Assembly: GCF_964355755.1 (NCBI RefSeq)
Contig: NC_092677.1
Coordinates: forward strand, 9,136,601 to 9,200,600
Length of the DNA: 64,000 nucleotides
Reading direction: 5' to 3'
Origin: Antedon mediterranea
Taxonomy: Eukaryota; Echinodermata; Crinoidea; Comatulida; Antedonidae
Position 1 is the stretch's first letter, and every line of letters begins with the position of its first letter. The notes under the pieces were generated by a model that ran no database searches, was not told the DNA's origin, and worked only from the letters and a program-made list of their open reading frames with translations. Of this stretch, positions 14,001 to 29,000 are shown piece after piece. Made by a program: the position numbers and the translations under genes.

Positions 14001-17000
14001 GGTGGGGAATTTTCAAAGGAATCATTTCTGTTGGGAAGAAAATTTAAAAAAACTGTATCATTCGAAATGGGTTCATCTCATCATAAGCAATATAGATATT
14101 ACACGCAGTATAGTTTAATATACAAAATATTGGTCATACCACTTGTGCTGGCCATATCCGATATAAACAGCTTTCTGTCACTTTCTTTCCGTCCGTCTCC
14201 AGACTTCTTACGTTCTCGGTTACACCATTTCCAGTCTGGGTGGGCTTTAAAATGAGCCTCTTTCACCTACCAATAAACAAGTGTTAATGATCCAATTTTG
14301 GTAAAAGTTAATAACTATCATGTGACATTAAAATAGCATTTTTAACAAAACAATTGTAAAACAATATCATTTCAGGGGGACAATCTGTAAAAATACTAAT
14401 GTAATGTGTCTTATGGCATTTATGTTGTACATGATATGGCTTCGAAAACTGTTAGATTGTCAATAACAATACTGTTATTTATATAAAAATGACAGAAATC
14501 ACCAATATTATACAAAAAAAGCTATAAAAGGTGGTTAACAATAACAAATTGATAATAAAAATTATAATTTAGTCATACCATTGAAATACTGAATGCATAA
14601 TATTACTGTAGTCATACAATGAAAATAACAATTAAAAACTGCAAGAATATTAATAATATAATATATATAGAATTTGATTTACTAAACATTGTATTCCAAT
14701 CCATTCTATGGTATATGTACTATAACCATAATCATTTTTACTATAGATAGTGGCCATCCATTTTGATGGGTAACGGCAATCTGTAGCCACTCTCTGAACT
14801 GGTTGTGAAAGGAATTACCAAACATTGCATTCAATGGTTCTAAAGAAATTGGTCTAAAAAACATTTTTCAAATTTGGTGTTTTTTTTAGTATAGCTTAAA
14901 TTACAATGGAAATTTAAATTCCCAGCTAGCATTGGTCTTACATTTGATATTGTAATATGGTAGAACAATTTATGGGTAAACATACTGGACAATATTTGTG
15001 TTAAACATAAATACAACATTTGAATTAATCACAAATTTAAGCATTGGTAATTTCAATGTCATTACTTACATTACTACATACGCAACACTTTCTTTTAAAC
15101 AAATTAAACATTCCTAGGTTATATTCTTTATTAAGAACCTTTCCTGTAGGCACTAAAGGTGGGTGGCAAAATTTGTAAAAAAAAATCAGTTTCTAAGGTT
15201 TATCATCAATTCAGAACTAGCTGAGAATTGACACTATGCAGGACGTAAAGGTTTATTATTAAATTTAAAGGTGGGTGTAAAGATCTTTGGCCTACGTAAG
15301 CTCTTCCATCACTGCCTTGAATAAATACACTAATGACATTAACTACGTGTACATGCCCTTTTTTCTTTCAGAGTTACATTGCGGTTTAGATTGTTCTGTG
15401 TTTAACACAAAAGATACACCGGTTAAACATCTGAGATAAACTAGTTAAACATCCGATATAACCCCGATCGAAAGGACTTAATGTCTGAAGTAACATTCTG
15501 AAACCTATCACATTGAATGTACCTATCTATTTAGCTATATCAGAGGTACAATCAAAGTTATATCGCGGTTTTATGACATGGAGTTATAAAAGAATTAACT
15601 GATCACAAAAAAGATTGTAACTCTGAAATGATTTAGACCAGCTAAGCATGCACAGAAGGACGTTAACTCCATGGTGTGTGTTTACACAGCATCTATATAT
15701 CTGTCTGTCTTTCTTTGTTAATAGAATATTGTCATTTTTAGAAAAAGAACTTTTACTGTACCTGTGACGCAAGGTCCAGGTACTGTTGTTTCTCTTTAGT
15801 TCCCAAAGCATACCACCACTCGCCAAGAATCTTGCTGACAGCTCTGTTGTCCTGGTTTGGGTGGCGCTGGTGAACCAAAGCCCGATGACGTTTACTGAAT
15901 ATCATGAATGCGTTCATGGGCCTTCGCACATGCGATTTATCCTTCTGTAAACATTTTCAAATGACAGAAACATTACAGTGAAACATTAATAAAATCAAGC
16001 TTAATTACTCAAAATGTTGTCACTGTATTTTGTATTGTTATTCATTTATTGTTTTATTTATTTTAAAAAACAATTTTTTTACCTTTTTCGGACTTTTCGG
16101 TTCTTTTTCTGGAGAATCTTTTGGCAACGAACTAAGCGATTGTGAGCGTCGCTTACTCGGCGGTGGTGAGCTGAGTGATTTGATTGGTGAACTAGCCAAT
16201 GATCCACTACTTACATGCAGGTCAGGACTGCCTACTGCCACATCTACATATTATACAGAGAAACAGAGAATATAAACGCAAATGCAATATAGACATTTCG
16301 TATTTGTGAAGCTGTATAAAGTATTTGAAAATCTAGGAGTGAAAAGTTGCCTTGTCTTAATTCAAAACACATCCAGCATCTAACAGGACGAAAAATAAAC
16401 CCATACTTCTATAAGTATATATGAGGCTTGCTTTACTAGCGGAACTGTTGAGAAAAGATCCTGGTATTATGCAAAGGATTTGAACTGGAATTAGCAAGCA
16501 GGGCTGTGGCTCAAACTAGTAATTATGATATAAAAAAATAGTGCTGTTTTTGCTATAAAAAACATGTTGGTTTGAGAATAATTTGAGCGCATAACTTTCA
16601 GGCATGTAGCTAGAGTATTATAAAGGGTAGATGTCAAAAAGTAAAGAGTTGGTGGTAACAATAAACAAAATAAAGCAGTACGTCCAAGTGTCCAGAGTTT
16701 TGGGTGAGTGCTGTGCCAAAATTAAGTGGAAGGTCTTAAAATATACCGAGGGAAAGCCTTAAATGTGGCATTCTCTGCCCATCTCCGCTAAGTACAAAAC
16801 ACTTACCCTACTGTGTTAAAGTTAGACTACTACATAAATAGTCAGCTTTGCATTACCACTGTAGTGCTTAACATTGTAACATGCTTTAGTATGTTAATCT
16901 AAACACTTGCCTGTAGGTTGTATTAGCTGCTGTTGGTCCACTACTTCCAGATTGTTGTTCTTCTCCATTCCGTTCGATGAGAAAATGGGAATCAACGAAT

Positions 17001-20000
17001 GCCAATGGAAAACTGGAACATGTCCCGGTGGTACATTAAGGCCATTCCAACCTAAGGCAACACGGAAATGTAGGAAAGCAATTAAAAGAGCATAGATAAA
17101 TATCAAATGTACTTTAAGATGTCAATAATGTACATTAAGACCAGTCAAACGTAACATTGCTAAAATTTAGGAGATTTGATATTTATTTAACATAGTATAC
17201 TATTCTACACTTTATGATGAAATTAAAATGAAGGTAGTGATCTTATATGGAAAATTAGGATATTATGATAAGAAATATATATGGTGATTGTCAGCCTATG
17301 AGTGTTGGTAGTCTATGACTGCTGCTTACTGGACTGTACCATTTATGGAGAGGGTGTTTAGTGACTTTCTAGTATATGTCACTCATTGAGGTTTAGTTTA
17401 TTTAGATAGTTATACATTAGTAAGTTATTATTGATATTATTGATGACATTTTAATGATAGGAATAAATTATGACTTATTTTAATCATACTATCTTTAATC
17501 AGAAGTCAGGGGGTTTGTTCTAATTGTGATTACAATGTATTGTTCATCATTATATACTGTAACATACCAGCAGATTTTGGCCCATTAGTATCTTTATCTT
17601 GAGTCGGGACACCAGGTGGCATCACTGGTAACAGGGAAGATGGTGTAGGGTGAGCAGCCACGGTTGTCTTCTGCTCAGGGGTAGATGAAGGCATTTGAGC
17701 CTGGCTTTGAACTGTTGCTGGACTGGTAGCCACTGGTGAAGGAGCGCTTACAGGTTTTGCCATATACTGATTCATTGCATTGCGTAATACCTTATCCCTC
17801 GGTTTTCCACCACATGGGGTTTTCTCGTATTCCTTTCGTGGATTTTGCAGAGTTTCTGGTGCCACAGTTGGTTTTTGTGTTTTAGGCGCAAGTAATGCTG
17901 CACGAAGTTTATCATTCTGCGGTGGCGGGAACTCAAATCTGATTGCTTTCTCGCTAGAAACTGAAGTTTGTGCGGGAGGTGATATGATTTGAGGAGGGGA
18001 GATGACATGCGACAGATGTGGTGATGACACGTTTTGCTGATAAGAAGGTGATCTTAAATGTTCAGGACCTGAATCGTCACTGTTACCACTTAAGTGTTTA
18101 TTCATCGCCCTTGCTTGTTCCATACGCGATTTTAATTTGTTCGGGCTGACTGGTGTTGCAAAGTTTAAACTGCTTTGGAAAGTTGGTGTCTGACCCGCAC
18201 TTAAGCGATGAGCATTTCCAGGAGAGCTTGTATCCACAGATGACCTTCCCGACATGGGCGCGCTGGCACTCCAATACCGGTTGTGATGCGAGGAATTTGA
18301 ATGGTTGATAGGACTGAAGGTCATTGACCTCATTCTGTACTGAGGCGATTGTGTTGTTGATCTGGGGGAAGGTGGTATTGGTGTTTGTATTGGTTTAAAG
18401 CATGGAGTTCCAGACCTAGAATTTCCAAGTGAAATAAGCATAGAGGCCGCTTCAGCATCGTCCATATCAAACTTAAATTGGTCAATTTGAGGTCTTGAAT
18501 CTAAGTAAAAAACAATTAAATTTTATGATTATTTTGAAAAATATTTTAGATTATTTTGGCATTTGTTAAAAGGCAATAAAAATTAACCTTCATTCTCATA
18601 ATTATGTAATAATTCTCAGTTATTCTAATTTTGAATTAAAAAAAATATTATTAGATACTATAAAAAGGTAGTCTCCGAATGCGTACAAAAATTCCTCATG
18701 GTTTTTCGAATTGAGCTGCCAAGCAGTTAAGGCATGGTCGGCCCAAAGGTTATAAATATTGGCACACAGGTTCAATTCTCTCCTTGATCATAGATCTTGT
18801 GGTAGAAGTCTTTATGTATAACAATTTATTGACCAATGTGCACACTAAAGGACCGAGGAAATCGTTTGCGATCAGTAGGGGATACCCTGGTGTTCTTATT
18901 CAAATTCAGCCCCGTCGACATAACAACAGTTATTGGGGGATATTATTATTTTTATACCAGGTTCACCTCACCCCATCGCAGTGCAGCCTTATTTAAGCTG
19001 CAATAGGGATTAACACACCAAGAAACCAAACAAAGAGGTGACGTGTTTAAAGTTTCATAAATATTTCTGTGAATTGTCTTTTACACACAGAGAGTAATAT
19101 TTGATAACCAGTAACATATGCACTACTTTGACTATAAAAAAGTAAGCAATCTTGTGTAAATAAATTAGGACAGCAGACACATTGACAAAGTATTTTGTCA
19201 TTTTCTTTGAAATACATTATGCAGTGACTAATAATACACTTACAATCATTTTTATCAAAAGCCATGATGGTACAGTAACTATCCATGATAATATACAGGA
19301 TAAAGATATTCATCATACAGAATAGAAGATCCAATGTAAATAAATAACGTTTCTGATGTTTTGGTTGTGATTTTTTTTCCTTAATTTTTTGGCTAATTCT
19401 CTTTTCATAAAAATGTTTCTAGGAAGAATGAAATAAATGTTTCTGAACTGAAAAACAGATATAGATTTTTGTTATAAGGGCAACATGAATGATGGTTAAA
19501 TTTTACCAAAATGAATGATGGTTAAATTTTACCATGTTTAGTTTGTCAAAACAATAGGTTTTAAAAAGCCCCTCATAAAAAAATGTATTTTTAATTGGCC
19601 TATATAAACTAAAATATTTTATTTATGTAGTAGAAAAACTTCATCATAAATTACAAAATCACCACCTTAATATACTAATACCATAGAGAACTTATTTCTC
19701 CATGCTAATACTAAGCAATTTGACATGAATTCACAAACATATCAAATACAGTATTTACAAATTGTAAATTCTGTACTGAACTTTATGCTAGTTTAATTAT
19801 AGTAGTTCTAGACCTTCAATAATTTGTGAATGAAATAGCCTTTAAATTGATTGACATTTTTAACTACTGTAATCAGTCCACTGCTAATTGACACACCTAT
19901 TCAACAAAGGTCATTAGATTGTATTGTAATGTATTGTTCCTGACTGTGCTAGAAGGCTCATATCACTAGCAGTTTACTATTTTGTCCTTGCTTAAACAAG

Positions 20001-23000
20001 ATGTTTGTAACCTTGATGATTTTTGTTGGTATTGATACTATACTTTGAAATGAATAAAATTGAAGGTGTGCTTACTAAAATTAATTCTAGTTGGCATTTG
20101 TGCTGAAGGTTTTTTTAGGTCAATTCAATTCAGTTTTATTTTTTTTAAATGGCTTTTTTTAGAAAAACAATATCCAGTATTAACTGTTGGTTGACAACTG
20201 AATAAAATAAATAAATAAAATAAAAATAACTACTTCCTTAAAAACAATGAGAAAAAAAACCTTTAAAAATTATTTTTATAAAAATGTTTTATTAAGGAAC
20301 AAATATTTTTCTGTAACAATAATTTCCTTAAAAACAACAAACGATTTTTAATCGATAAGATAATAATCCTTTAGAAATAATAATAATTATTCTACTAGTT
20401 ACTGCAGTAACTACACTGATTTTAGTTTTCTCAACCTGCTTCTATAAAGTAGGTCTGATTGAATAGAATTAGAGGCTGCCAGACGATAAGAACATGGCCT
20501 TGGGAACATTTTTCAGACAAAAAACCCAACATGCAGCTTTTGAAGTATCATATTCTTTTAGACAAAGTATGGGTATCATAAACTTTCATTATATAGTACA
20601 GTAGCAATGTTTGAAAAAATGTCATTTAACTGCAAAATGTCTGAATGCACTATCCAGCCATTTTACAGCTATGACATTAATATAGTAGCAATGCTTAAAT
20701 AAAACACCATTTAACTGCAAAATGTCTGAATGCACTATCCAGCCATTTTACAGCTATGACATTAATATAGTAGCAATGTTTAAATAAAACACCATTTAAC
20801 TGCAAAAGGTCTGAATGCACTATCCAGACATTTTTGCAGTTAATTTATACATTTATTTATTTATTAAAAAATTTGACAAAATAATCAATATTAACCAGGG
20901 CATGTCTAGAGATAAACATGAGCGAAAATGTCATTTAACTGTATAATGTCTGGATTCAGGACACTCCCCTGTATCTAGGCCAACCAAGCTCCAGATTAAC
21001 CATTACATTCAATGTGGTTACTTCAGTACAGTCACTATCTAGACACAAAGAACAATAGATTTACTGTCTGTCTAGCAACAATAGGATTTAAATAAAGCAT
21101 TACATTAGAATTTGTGTCAAGTCACTTGATGCTGTTAGATTCACTATTTAATATCTCTATGGGCGCGTTTATACAACACGCTATTACACGCCTACGAGAA
21201 GTGTGTTGTATAACAACAAAGAGATTCCGTGTAATGAGATTTTAATTTAATTGCAAAAAAGGCTACTTGGCTGAATCCTAAAATTTGGTGGATTCCCGGT
21301 CGCCGTTACCGTGTTGGAAGTGTCCTCAGGGTATATTTTGACCTCTCGTTAAAACAGGTCGTAATATCAATCATGTCATGCGACGTTGCTAACAAGATTG
21401 GGCCCATTTATTGCTGCTTCGCTCCCAGCAATCATCCTCCTACCACGTCTTACGCCTAGCCTAGTGGGGCCAACTCGCAGTGGTAGTACTAGTAGGCCTC
21501 TATCGTTTCCCACTCCAAACAGAATAAAAAATAACATCGCAAAAATGGCATCTTCTTCCATAGTGTATAGATGAAACAATGAAACCCTTAAAATAACTTT
21601 TATTAATTTAAATGAACCGAGAACAAAATAAACAACAATGCAAACGTGAACGAATACAATAATGAAAATGGTAAAAACCGCGCGAATACATCGGACAGCG
21701 AGGAGGACAACTCAGCTAATTCAAGCGATCAACGATTTGACCTTTTATCCTAGCATGCACTGCGTGTTGATGAAACTTCCGGTACAACACAGTATCGTGA
21801 TTTCTAGTATAACAGCAAACGTTAAGGTGGGTTGACCTCGGTCCGAACAACACGCTAAAAATTAAAGACGTGTTCTAATTTAGGGTGTTGTATAAACACG
21901 ACCTATGATTCACTTTAGGAATGGTTATTTTATATTAATTATATAAAAAGTTGCTATTTTATATGAAATTAAGATTGGATTTCACAAAAATATCTAAAAG
22001 GATGAATGATCATTTAATAATGTAAAAAATCAATACTTTTATCAATGATACTCGAAGGAAATAACACATTAGTACCACTGTGTACACAAGTCAACTAAAT
22101 AATTAAACATAAATTAAAATCATTAAATGTGTGAATGATACAGTAACTAATTTCATGGTTGGTGTGTATTCTAGATTCTTGATTGAAGTGAATAGTTGAA
22201 TTGACTAGACAATTTAATGTCACGTTCAGATATGAAAGTATTGTAGGGTGGTTCTTCATTTTTATTAGATACAGTAAATGTGATTGAGAATATACCAGAG
22301 TTCTCAAGTAAGTACTACAGAAATTCCAATATTAATAACCACAGAAACTATGACCAAAAATATGATTCAGCCTCAATTTATGATAAACGCCAGTAAAGCA
22401 CTATAATAATGGTCAAACAAAAAATTCACAACACAAAAAGCCCTGCTTCCAGGTATTCCGTGACTGTATATTTGATGTGTCAACAAAATTAGAAAGCAAA
22501 TGATGACAACACAGTTTAGTGAGCATGGTTGCCAATCAGAAGGTGTTTCCACAGCCAAAAATTAACCAATAAACTGCCTGTGGTTTACCTGATTCCACTG
22601 GAAACCCTAACCCTAACCGATAATTATCTCATTCAAATCAGATAATTATCGAATAAACGCGATACTTTTTAATGTGTTTGGGTTTCTGATTGTTTGGTAA
22701 TGACTGAGCATGCACACTTTAAAAAATTTAAATTAACCGATAATTTTGTTTTGGCTGCGGAAACATGGCAAGATAGACCATAGATATAAAATCATTTGCA
22801 CACTCAGAAACATAAAAAGCATAAAATAGAGGTGGAAAGATTTTAAGTATTAATATGACGTTTTAAATGAAATATTACTTCTCTATATTGCTAATGCAAG
22901 AGTACAGAGTCTCTGATAACCATTGTTAAAGAAAACTTTGTTATACAGTATGTTCTTACAAAGTTCCAGCTGCAGGAAAAAATAATATTTTATGAGAGCA

Positions 23001-26000
23001 TTGTTCAGCCACTTTTTTTCCCATGATGGGATAAATCACCAGATGTATGCTTTTATTGGTATTCTGTGCTAAAGAATAATAAAGACACTTGAGACTACTG
23101 TAGACTCTTTTTATAAAAAAAATGAGGGAAAAAAAGAAGAAATTTGTAATACTTAGAGTAGAACCATTGTTTAGACACTCCTATATGGACACCCATATGA
23201 ACACTTGACACAATGATCACTCAAGAGAGAATACCGTAAACTTTGAAAAGAAATCTATCTCAAAAGAAGCCCCCTTCTTTGGTCTGCAAAAATGTCTTGA
23301 AAAGTTTAAAACCCACTGGGCCTCTTTTCAAGATAGTATGGAGTTCATTTCGAGATAGATTATTTTAACAAAGGAACAAGGCGATTTAATGCCAGATAAC
23401 TTGTGATGCAGATATTAATGTATGGTCTTGAAAGGTTATATCGAAAATTCATTTCATGTTAAAATGGTATTCTGATCATAAATATGGCAGGTAATGGCTA
23501 AAAAAATCCTATTATTGTAGTAGAAATTCACAAAATTTAAAAAAGTTTGCAAAAGTAATCTCGAAAAGAAGCCCATATTGAAAAGAAGCCTACCCAAGAG
23601 TAATAAAAAAGAAAAAGACCATGAGCTTCTTTTCGAGGTTTTACAGTATTTTCAATACAGCGGCCAAGCCCAATTCAGGAGACACACAAGGGGTCCGAAG
23701 ATAGCATGGTTCTACTGTAACATTTGTCTATCCTTTAATTTCTACTGTTTTTGCATGTCATTGCTGTCATAAAATGTTAATGTTCTGATAAAACTCATAA
23801 AGATTTATTAATTTTTAGTGAACATTTTATGTGAAATACAATAAAACCCATACCATGGAGTAAATGCCCATACTAAACAACAACAAAAATTGAAATGGGA
23901 TATTTTTAATAAAGACTTGCTAGTTCTAAAATAAAATGTTTATAGTTAGAAATGGCCACACTTTTGCAGTTGTGATGTTTTTTTTTATCTCAATTGTACA
24001 GTAATTTGTATAAATAAATATTAAATAAACACAGAACACAATTTCAAGGCTCTACATGTAAAGCTGTAAGTGTAATTGGTAAAAACAAAAATCTTCAATT
24101 TTGATTGAAAATATTTGCAGTCTAGTTTAAAAATTTTTATATAAAAAGTATATTTACATTAGGAATGCAGATTTCATGTGGATGATACTTATTTAGTGCT
24201 CAAAAAATCTAAAATATCTGAGACATCATTAATTGTTCCATTTTTTAGGAGTAATGTTGGAGAAAATTGATGCCAATTATTTTTTGCACATCCAGGGAAG
24301 TCCAAAATGATTGCGCCCTCATCAGGGGCCATCTCAACAACCATCATATTCCTATATTATTTTGAACACAGTAGTAAATCCTGATTCGTCATTATAAAAT
24401 TATGTAATGACAATAGGTCAGAGGCCAATTAATATATTTTAGGGACCATCTCAGCTTTAGTTTATTTTGAAAATACGAGCTACTGTAGGCCTAACCGACC
24501 TATTGCCATGGTTAATTTTTAATAAGAATTCAAAATCAATTTTCCATTGTTCGCTCTGAACTTAGCTATTTGAACCTGTTTTTGATTCATTCAATGAATA
24601 ATAAAAGTAAAATGCAATAAACAGTAATTTCTAATTAGATAATATTTTAAAATACAGGTACAATAGCCTTACTATTCCGTTTTGTATTGTGTTTTTGGCT
24701 ATACCATTTGATAAATGCGTAACAATAAAAGCACCAATAAAAGGTGGTAATGTACAACACTTGGCTATGCTACAGTGGTGAAAATGTTCATTGACTGATA
24801 ATACAAAATATATACAGTACTACCATGTTAAATTTACAAAAGGAATTTTGTATGTACCTGGTACATTATTATTTTATCCGTAGGTTTTGGTTGAATAAAA
24901 TCAAGTTTGAGTCATTTTGGAAAAATAGTTTTGTCTTCAAATATTAAAACTGAAGTGACATTACATTGAAAAAAGTGAAGATGTCAACAGGAAGACAACA
25001 GTATTCATTTGTCAATATTCCTGATAGATGGACTTTATATTTAACACAAATGTTCTTTTACATACATTTACCTAAAGACAACATTAGGTCTACTGTGTTA
25101 CCAGTAAATACACTACTTTACAAAGTACTATTACCAGGTCTGTTATAATCATTGACTCCCAGGGACCAGATAATCATACATCTTATTGATTGTCTATTGT
25201 AAGAGGTTGCACAGAGCAAAGTCCAAATTATAATAATCTGTTAAACACTGATCCCTAATTTACAATGAGAAGAATAAAATTTAAAAGGTTACAAAATGCC
25301 TCTTACAGGTTTTTGGGGACAAATAATGAAAACAAATAGATTCTAAAATTGGAGAAGTTTTCTAAAAAATCTGATTGTTTCAACCTCTGCAGAATCACAG
25401 ATGCCATTGTTTATTGATCACACAATCCAATACTAAAGTCCGGGACTATATTATAAGAATTACTGACATTTTTGTCTATAAATTTGGGACATTTTATATC
25501 ATTTAATTGAAAATAAAAGTTAATATTTTAAAGATTAGAAAAATATGAACCTTGTACTTGTAGATTTTTCCTTGAATGTCTTTTTTATTTGTTCAATAAA
25601 TACAAAAAACATAAAAAAGGTGCAGCTCGAAAATCATAGTTTTTTTCAACTTATCTTTATTTATGTTTAATTATTTTATTCTTTAAAATTAAAATATTCC
25701 AGAATTATTTGCATCATCACTATAAATATGTCCAGAATTTTTGTTATTTGATCAATGTATTCATTCAATAATGCCGTCTGATGCAATTAACATACAATAT
25801 TACTAGGGCACTTTAAAACAGATTACAGAAGTACCGGTATTGGTTTAGTACTACGGCAAGGTTATGTGATTTCATAAACGCAATAATGCTATTGGTCTGT
25901 TTATTCCTGTTGTTCAATGTCCTAGAAATGAACTCAGGCAAACCTTATAACAGGTGAGCTAATGTCTATTTTTAGATATTACAAAAATTTAATTCTTGCA

Positions 26001-29000
26001 GCAGTATAAAATCTAATCTATTTATAATATGGATATTACACAGTAGTGAAACATTTTTTTAGGAATAATTGATTGCTGATTTATAAATTGAAGCCACTTT
26101 TCAAATGTGTGATTCATTTATTCTATGTGTTTACAGGAACTGAAAAAGGATCTTGGTTTAATTGTTAAAATGTAGAACAAGTCTGTAAAAGATTTTACTA
26201 AATACAGTGGTTGTCACATACTGTATTAATACAAATAAAATATTATTATAAATACCACATAACATAGTAATTTTTTATAGCATACTGCCATTTGATTGGT
26301 TAGTAAGTTTGCATTATGTGCCATTCAGTAGTTCTATTGCATGTTAAAAGTTCTATTGAATGGCTCTATTGCATTTTCAGCTTATTGTAAACATTTTGAG
26401 AATTGTGTGCAATTCGTGTCTGGCGACTGTTCGATTATCAAATGTTTGTATAACAGTATGTGCCATTCAGTATCTAGCGCATGGTACATTCTATTTAATG
26501 ACACTATTGCATGTTTAGCTTTTTGTAAACATTTTGAGAATTGTGTGCAACTCGAGTCTGGCAACTGTTCGATTATCAAATCTTTGAATAACAGTATGTG
26601 CCATTCAGTATCTAGTGCATGCATGGTATGTTCTACTTAATGACTCTATTGCATGTTCAGCATTTTGAGAATTGTGTACATCACAAGGTTTGTGACTATT
26701 CAAGAACAAACTGTTGTACCTCACTGCCAAAATCCAAGTGCTGATTTTTTTAATAGCTTGCTAACTGTACACCTCGACATTGATTCAAGATGGAAGGAGC
26801 AATTGATAGAAATCATAAATATTTTGTATTGTGAATGGGGAGAATATAATTTACCTTTATTGCACCCTCTCATTGAATAGAACAATCACATGAAAGTATT
26901 CTTTCTATTCAATATCTAAAATTTAAATTTCTTTTTAGGTTCAACAAAAAGACATTCTTGATTTTTTTGACAGAGTATACTGTAGTGTAAATTTTTGGCA
27001 ATCAATAGATAGAATTTCCAGAACACAAAAAAAAAAACATTTTACAATAGACGATCCCAGTCTATCATGTAGTTGCAAAATTTACCTTGTTTCTTATCTG
27101 GATGTCTAGCTTTCCAACAAACTCATTAAATATTATTATTTGTATTTAAAAAAACCCTTTGCCATCAGACACAAGTGGTTTTAATTTGTATTTTTATGTG
27201 ACCTGCTTTTCATTGTTTTCAACTTACTATACAGTATGAAAATTCAAACAACTTTTTAAGATACATAATGGTATTGGTAATGATTCTTCATAATGTACCT
27301 AGATTCTACTGATTTGGCTTGCATTGTTTGTTGGTGTCTACGAAATAAAAATTGTATATAGCAATAGTAATTAACGTTTAGTTGGGGGTTTTTGGTTGCA
27401 TTATTTACTAATAAATAATTCTTTCATAGCTTGCATAAACACTGATTCTAATTTTGGAAAATTCCTTGCAATAGGCTGAATTTTACGAATTCAGAAAAAA
27501 TTATATTCTGTTTTTAATTAAACTACAGTAATTATTTAAGATAATATTTTGGAGTGTTATTCAAAGGGCTAAGGGATCATGTCAAAATTGTCCTCCTGCA
27601 GTTACTGCAGTAATGACATTTTCAAACTGCAATAACGTATGATTTTAGTTTGTAAAGGTTCATGATGAAGTTACTGCAATAATCGGCATTTTCTAAAGAA
27701 AGCTTGCTAAAAAATAACAAACGAACAACATTTGTTACTGCAGTAATTAAAGTAATATATTTTAAACATGGTCCCTTATAATAATGCTCAAACTGATACA
27801 TGTAATTACATTTTATGTTTTGGTTCACACACATCCAGGGCACTAGGATTTGGATTGGGGGTGTAATCGCTTTTCTTGCCTTGTGTCAAATCCTCACGAG
27901 TTAACGTGGGCGGGTTTGTCAAACTGTCTAAACATTATCCTTGATCAAATTATAAAAGGCAACTAGTTTTAATTCTTGAAGACTTTTAATTCTTTAGTTC
28001 TTTACAAAGTAAAATATATAACTATAATATATATTATTAAGTGTATTATGGCAGTAGTAATCATATTTTAACTGCAGTAAATAATCTTTTTATAGTACTG
28101 TACAGTACATACTTTTTTAAGTGATTAATTAAAATTTAAAAAAACTTTTTAGCAAAGTTCAAAATTATCTGATGCAATTGTTGTGTACACTAGTTGATTT
28201 CTTCTGCAATTTACTTCAGTAATAAAGGGACCATAGAGAAAACATTGTACTTTTATATATACTATTTTATCCTTTAATGTTAAAGATTTTTACTGCTTTT
28301 CTGTTTTAAACTGTTAAATCCCGGAACACATTAAATGACGACAGTGCATTACACTTACAATGTGGCCATCCAGGGCTAAGAATTTGATGGTAAAATGCAA
28401 CAAGAGGCCTTGAAACATGGAGTCAACCAAATGGCAAAATCAAGTTCAAATTTCAAAATAAACTTTAAACTTTACTGTACTTTCACAAGGTCTTTATAGA
28501 TACTTTATGAGGCTGAGGTATGTCCACTTTAATGTACAGTAGTAGTGAATTCGCGAGTGTTGGCTTATTGTGTAAAAGGGCTCAAACGGCAAAATCTGTA
28601 ATGCTGCCTCTAAACACAAACTATGTAATAATACGATCGCAGTCGTAAACCTTATCTGTTAAGGTATGAAAGGAGTCACTCTCTAAAGTCTAGAGTACAG
28701 TGTAGTAGCAAAGCACAAGAAAACAATCGGTCAAAATCACTTGGTTCTTGGTGTGATAATCACTATTGCAAATCAAACAGGGCTACTAAATAGAATTGGG
28801 TCAGGTGAACAACAAGTCCCCATAACTGTTGTAACATCAACAGTAGCTACATTTGAACCAAAATACAAGGATAACCTTTACTCATCACGCAAGATGCCTC
28901 GGGTTCTTTATACTACAGCATCTATGAGTCATATGTGTAACCTGGACTTCCATTTTAAATTGTTTTCCCGAGAAGACTTGTTCCACCACTAGAACTAGAA

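Larger units (their letters stand above)
6608..17567 (-). other. Introns 2-16 of CIC: mostly plain sequence
   Basis: Introns longer than 300 bases are 6608-6934, 7052-7400, 7566-7922, 8069-8417, 10048-10507, 12495-12995, 13074-13488, 13584-14139, 14267-15761, 16244-16910 and 17052-17567. They are AT-rich with T-rich acceptor tracts. The only structure I noticed is a decayed pogo-like fragment at about 10310-10460 (a CCAGAC-type word set also seen at 60.4 and 63.9 kb). No small RNA gene or extra exon stands out. Confidence 0.6.

Noticed and set aside
13950-14255. Plus-strand frame of 101 codons
   Set aside because: Overlaps CIC exon 6 in antisense; the HMG box explains the conservation.
22603-22619. 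CCCTAACCCTAACC, like telomere repeat
   Set aside because: Only about two and a half units, lying inside a MITE; not an interstitial telomere.
26341-26640. 99-codon frame with a repeated Cys-containing motif
   Set aside because: By-product of the 140-base tandem repeat; the opposite strand is equally open, and no splice sites or likeness support it.
28741-28992. 83-codon frame upstream of CIC exon 1's donor
   Set aside because: Opposite strand to CIC, no known domain, no splice context; considered as a short-isoform exon and found unsuitable.
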